Assembly (NCBI GenBank): GCA_002778195.1
Contig: PCDI01000006.1
Coordinates: 873,950 to 937,949, forward strand
Reading direction: 5' to 3'
DNA length: 64,000 nucleotides
Source of the DNA: Raffaelea ambrosiae
Lineage: Eukaryota; Ascomycota; Sordariomycetes; Ophiostomatales; Ophiostomataceae
Shown: one piece after another, positions 63,260 through 64,000 of the stretch
Layout of the letters: each line of letters starts with the position of its first letter
How positions within the stretch are numbered: position 1 is the stretch's first letter
The notes under the pieces: model-generated
The model's input: only the letters and a program-made list of their open reading frames with translations
What the model was told of the DNA's origin: nothing
The model's database searches: none
Translations under genes and position numbers: made by a program

Positions 63260-63991
63260 ATGAAAATGAATGCAGGGCACTTTGAAGACGCTGGAAATGT
63301 TTGGAGGGAGAACGTCACGTATTCTCTCCACGACGTCGAATCAAACGCGGCAACCATTGACGAAGACAGCCTCTATGAAGGCTGCACCCACGACGACCAT
63401 AGTAGCAGTGGAACCAGCGGCGACACCGATCAGAGAGCCACGGACACACAGCCGAACCCGACTCTTCCCAGCTGGGCCGGCACGGCGGTCTCCGTCGCTG
63501 GGGGGGCCGTTGTCTGTGCAGCTCTCACCCCAGTTGTGATGCCGGCTATTTTGGGCGTCGTTGGATTTCAGGCAGGAGGAGTGGCTGCTGGTAAGCATTG
63601 CACAAGAGTTTGGTTCTTTGTTTTGTCTTTTCCTCTTGATGAACGAGTGTACGTCTCTTGTGGGCTAACTCTGGGCGGGCAAGGGTCGATCGCCGCCGCA
63701 TGGCAGGCTTCCATGGGCAACGTAGTGGGTGGCAGCCTCTTCGCGGCCCTACAGAGTGCAGGTGCTGGGGGCGTTGGCGCTGGCTACGTGGCAGCCGCGG
63801 CGGCACCTGCTCTCGGCGCGGTCGGCGGTCTGGCTGGCAGAGCTGCCCAGGTGATTTCGTCCAGGCTGGGGAATGGGGGCAGCAACGACAATGCTGACGG
63901 GCACGATGAGGCCAACAGCAGAAGCAACGAGGAGGCACATACGAGAGCTGCCGAGGACGATGCCAGTGACAGCAGCTCCGACGAGGATTAG
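63260..63991 (+). CDS. IFI6/IFI27-like (ISG12) small membrane protein
   Basis: Exons 63260-63590 and 63684-63991 join over a 93 bp intron (GTAAGC ... CAAG), giving 212 residues. The splice rebuilds GVVGFQAGGVAAGSIAAAWQ, the hallmark of the interferon-induced 6-16/ISG12 family. The Gly/Ala-rich hydrophobic core (residues about 75-165) predicts membrane insertion. The N-terminus is polar and acidic, and the C-terminus is acidic with DDASDSSSDED. In animals these proteins sit in mitochondria or the nuclear envelope and affect apoptosis and innate immunity; fungi have many uncharacterised copies. The role here is unknown. The frame is open upstream of 63260, but no earlier ATG is in a sensible context. 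Confidence 0.85.
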   Translation: MKMNAGHFEDAGNVWRENVTYSLHDVESNAATIDEDSLYEGCTHDDHSSSGTSGDTDQRATDTQPNPTLPSWAGTAVSVAGGAVVCAALTPVVMPAILGVVGFQAGGVAAGKHCTRVWFFVLSFPLDERVYVSCGLTLGGQGSIAAAWQASMGNVVGGSLFAALQSAGAGGVGAGYVAAAAAPALGAVGGLAGRAAQVISSRLGNGGSNDNADGHDEANSRSNEEAHTRAAEDDASDSSSDED

Positions 63992-64000
63992 AAAGCCCCT

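Noticed and set aside
1..64000. Biosynthetic gene cluster
   Set aside because: MDR reductase, TauD, MFS and DAAO are present, but there is no backbone enzyme (PKS, NRPS, terpene synthase) or cluster regulator, and housekeeping genes are interspersed.

Overview
The window looks like nuclear DNA of a filamentous ascomycete (Pezizomycotina, most likely Sordariomycetes). The reasons are short spliceosomal introns (mostly 55-220 bp) with GTRNGN donors, GC-rich exons beside AT-rich introns and spacers, poly-A/T tracts in spacers, and gene families typical of that group (SUN/Sad1, Arb1, GH7, GH5_7 mannanase, fungal intradiol dioxygenase, PMP3 with a tail). No bacterial features, CRISPR or rRNA were seen. 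Exon boundaries below were set by hand from splice signals and reading-frame continuity. All are inferred, with no transcript support.

Layout. 1-9 kb: 3' end of a quinone-reductase-like MDR gene, a caspase-fold-like protein (-), a HAD phosphatase (+), a TauD dioxygenase (+) and a secreted intradiol dioxygenase (-). 9-22 kb: an MFS transporter (-), a 3.1 kb gene-free spacer, an EIF1AD-like S1 protein (+), ALG3 mannosyltransferase (-), D-amino-acid oxidase (-) and UDP-glucose 4-epimerase (-). 22-38 kb: SUN-domain protein (+), PRP22 splicing helicase (+), inositol polyphosphate kinase (-), a 3.3 kb spacer and the ARC-complex subunit ARB1 (+). 38-51 kb: a PMP3/UPF0057 membrane protein (-), CLP1 (+), a TM9/EMP70 protein (-), LCP5/neuroguidin (+), tRNA-Val(AAC), tryptophanyl-tRNA synthetase (+) and a GH5 mannanase (-) whose long intron carries two tRNA-Arg(ACG) genes. 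51-64 kb: degenerate copies of the DBP4 3' end, DBP4 helicase (-), a GPI-type GH7 endoglucanase (-), a broken ankyrin gene, a small inverted-repeat element, ESF1 (+) and an IFI6/27-like small protein (+).

Themes. Many genes serve RNA metabolism (EIF1AD, PRP22, ARB1, CLP1, LCP5, WRS1, DBP4, ESF1). LCP5, DBP4 and ESF1 are all early 18S rRNA-processing factors and lie within about 17 kb, but they are separate transcription units. Two or three genes are for extracellular plant-polymer use (GH5 mannanase, GH7 endoglucanase, intradiol dioxygenase). The 50-60 kb segment is the least stable part: intron-borne tandem tRNA duplication, partial gene duplication, a pseudogene and a transposon-like element, with transition-biased decay that fits repeat-induced point mutation (RIP).

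The most unusual items are the two identical tRNA-Arg genes inside the mannanase intron, an 18-nt micro-exon in ARB1, a previously unassigned terminal-inverted-repeat element with a 125-codon ORF, the decayed DBP4 tail copies, an Arg in place of the P-loop Lys in CLP1, and a caspase-like protein that seems to have lost its catalytic Cys.
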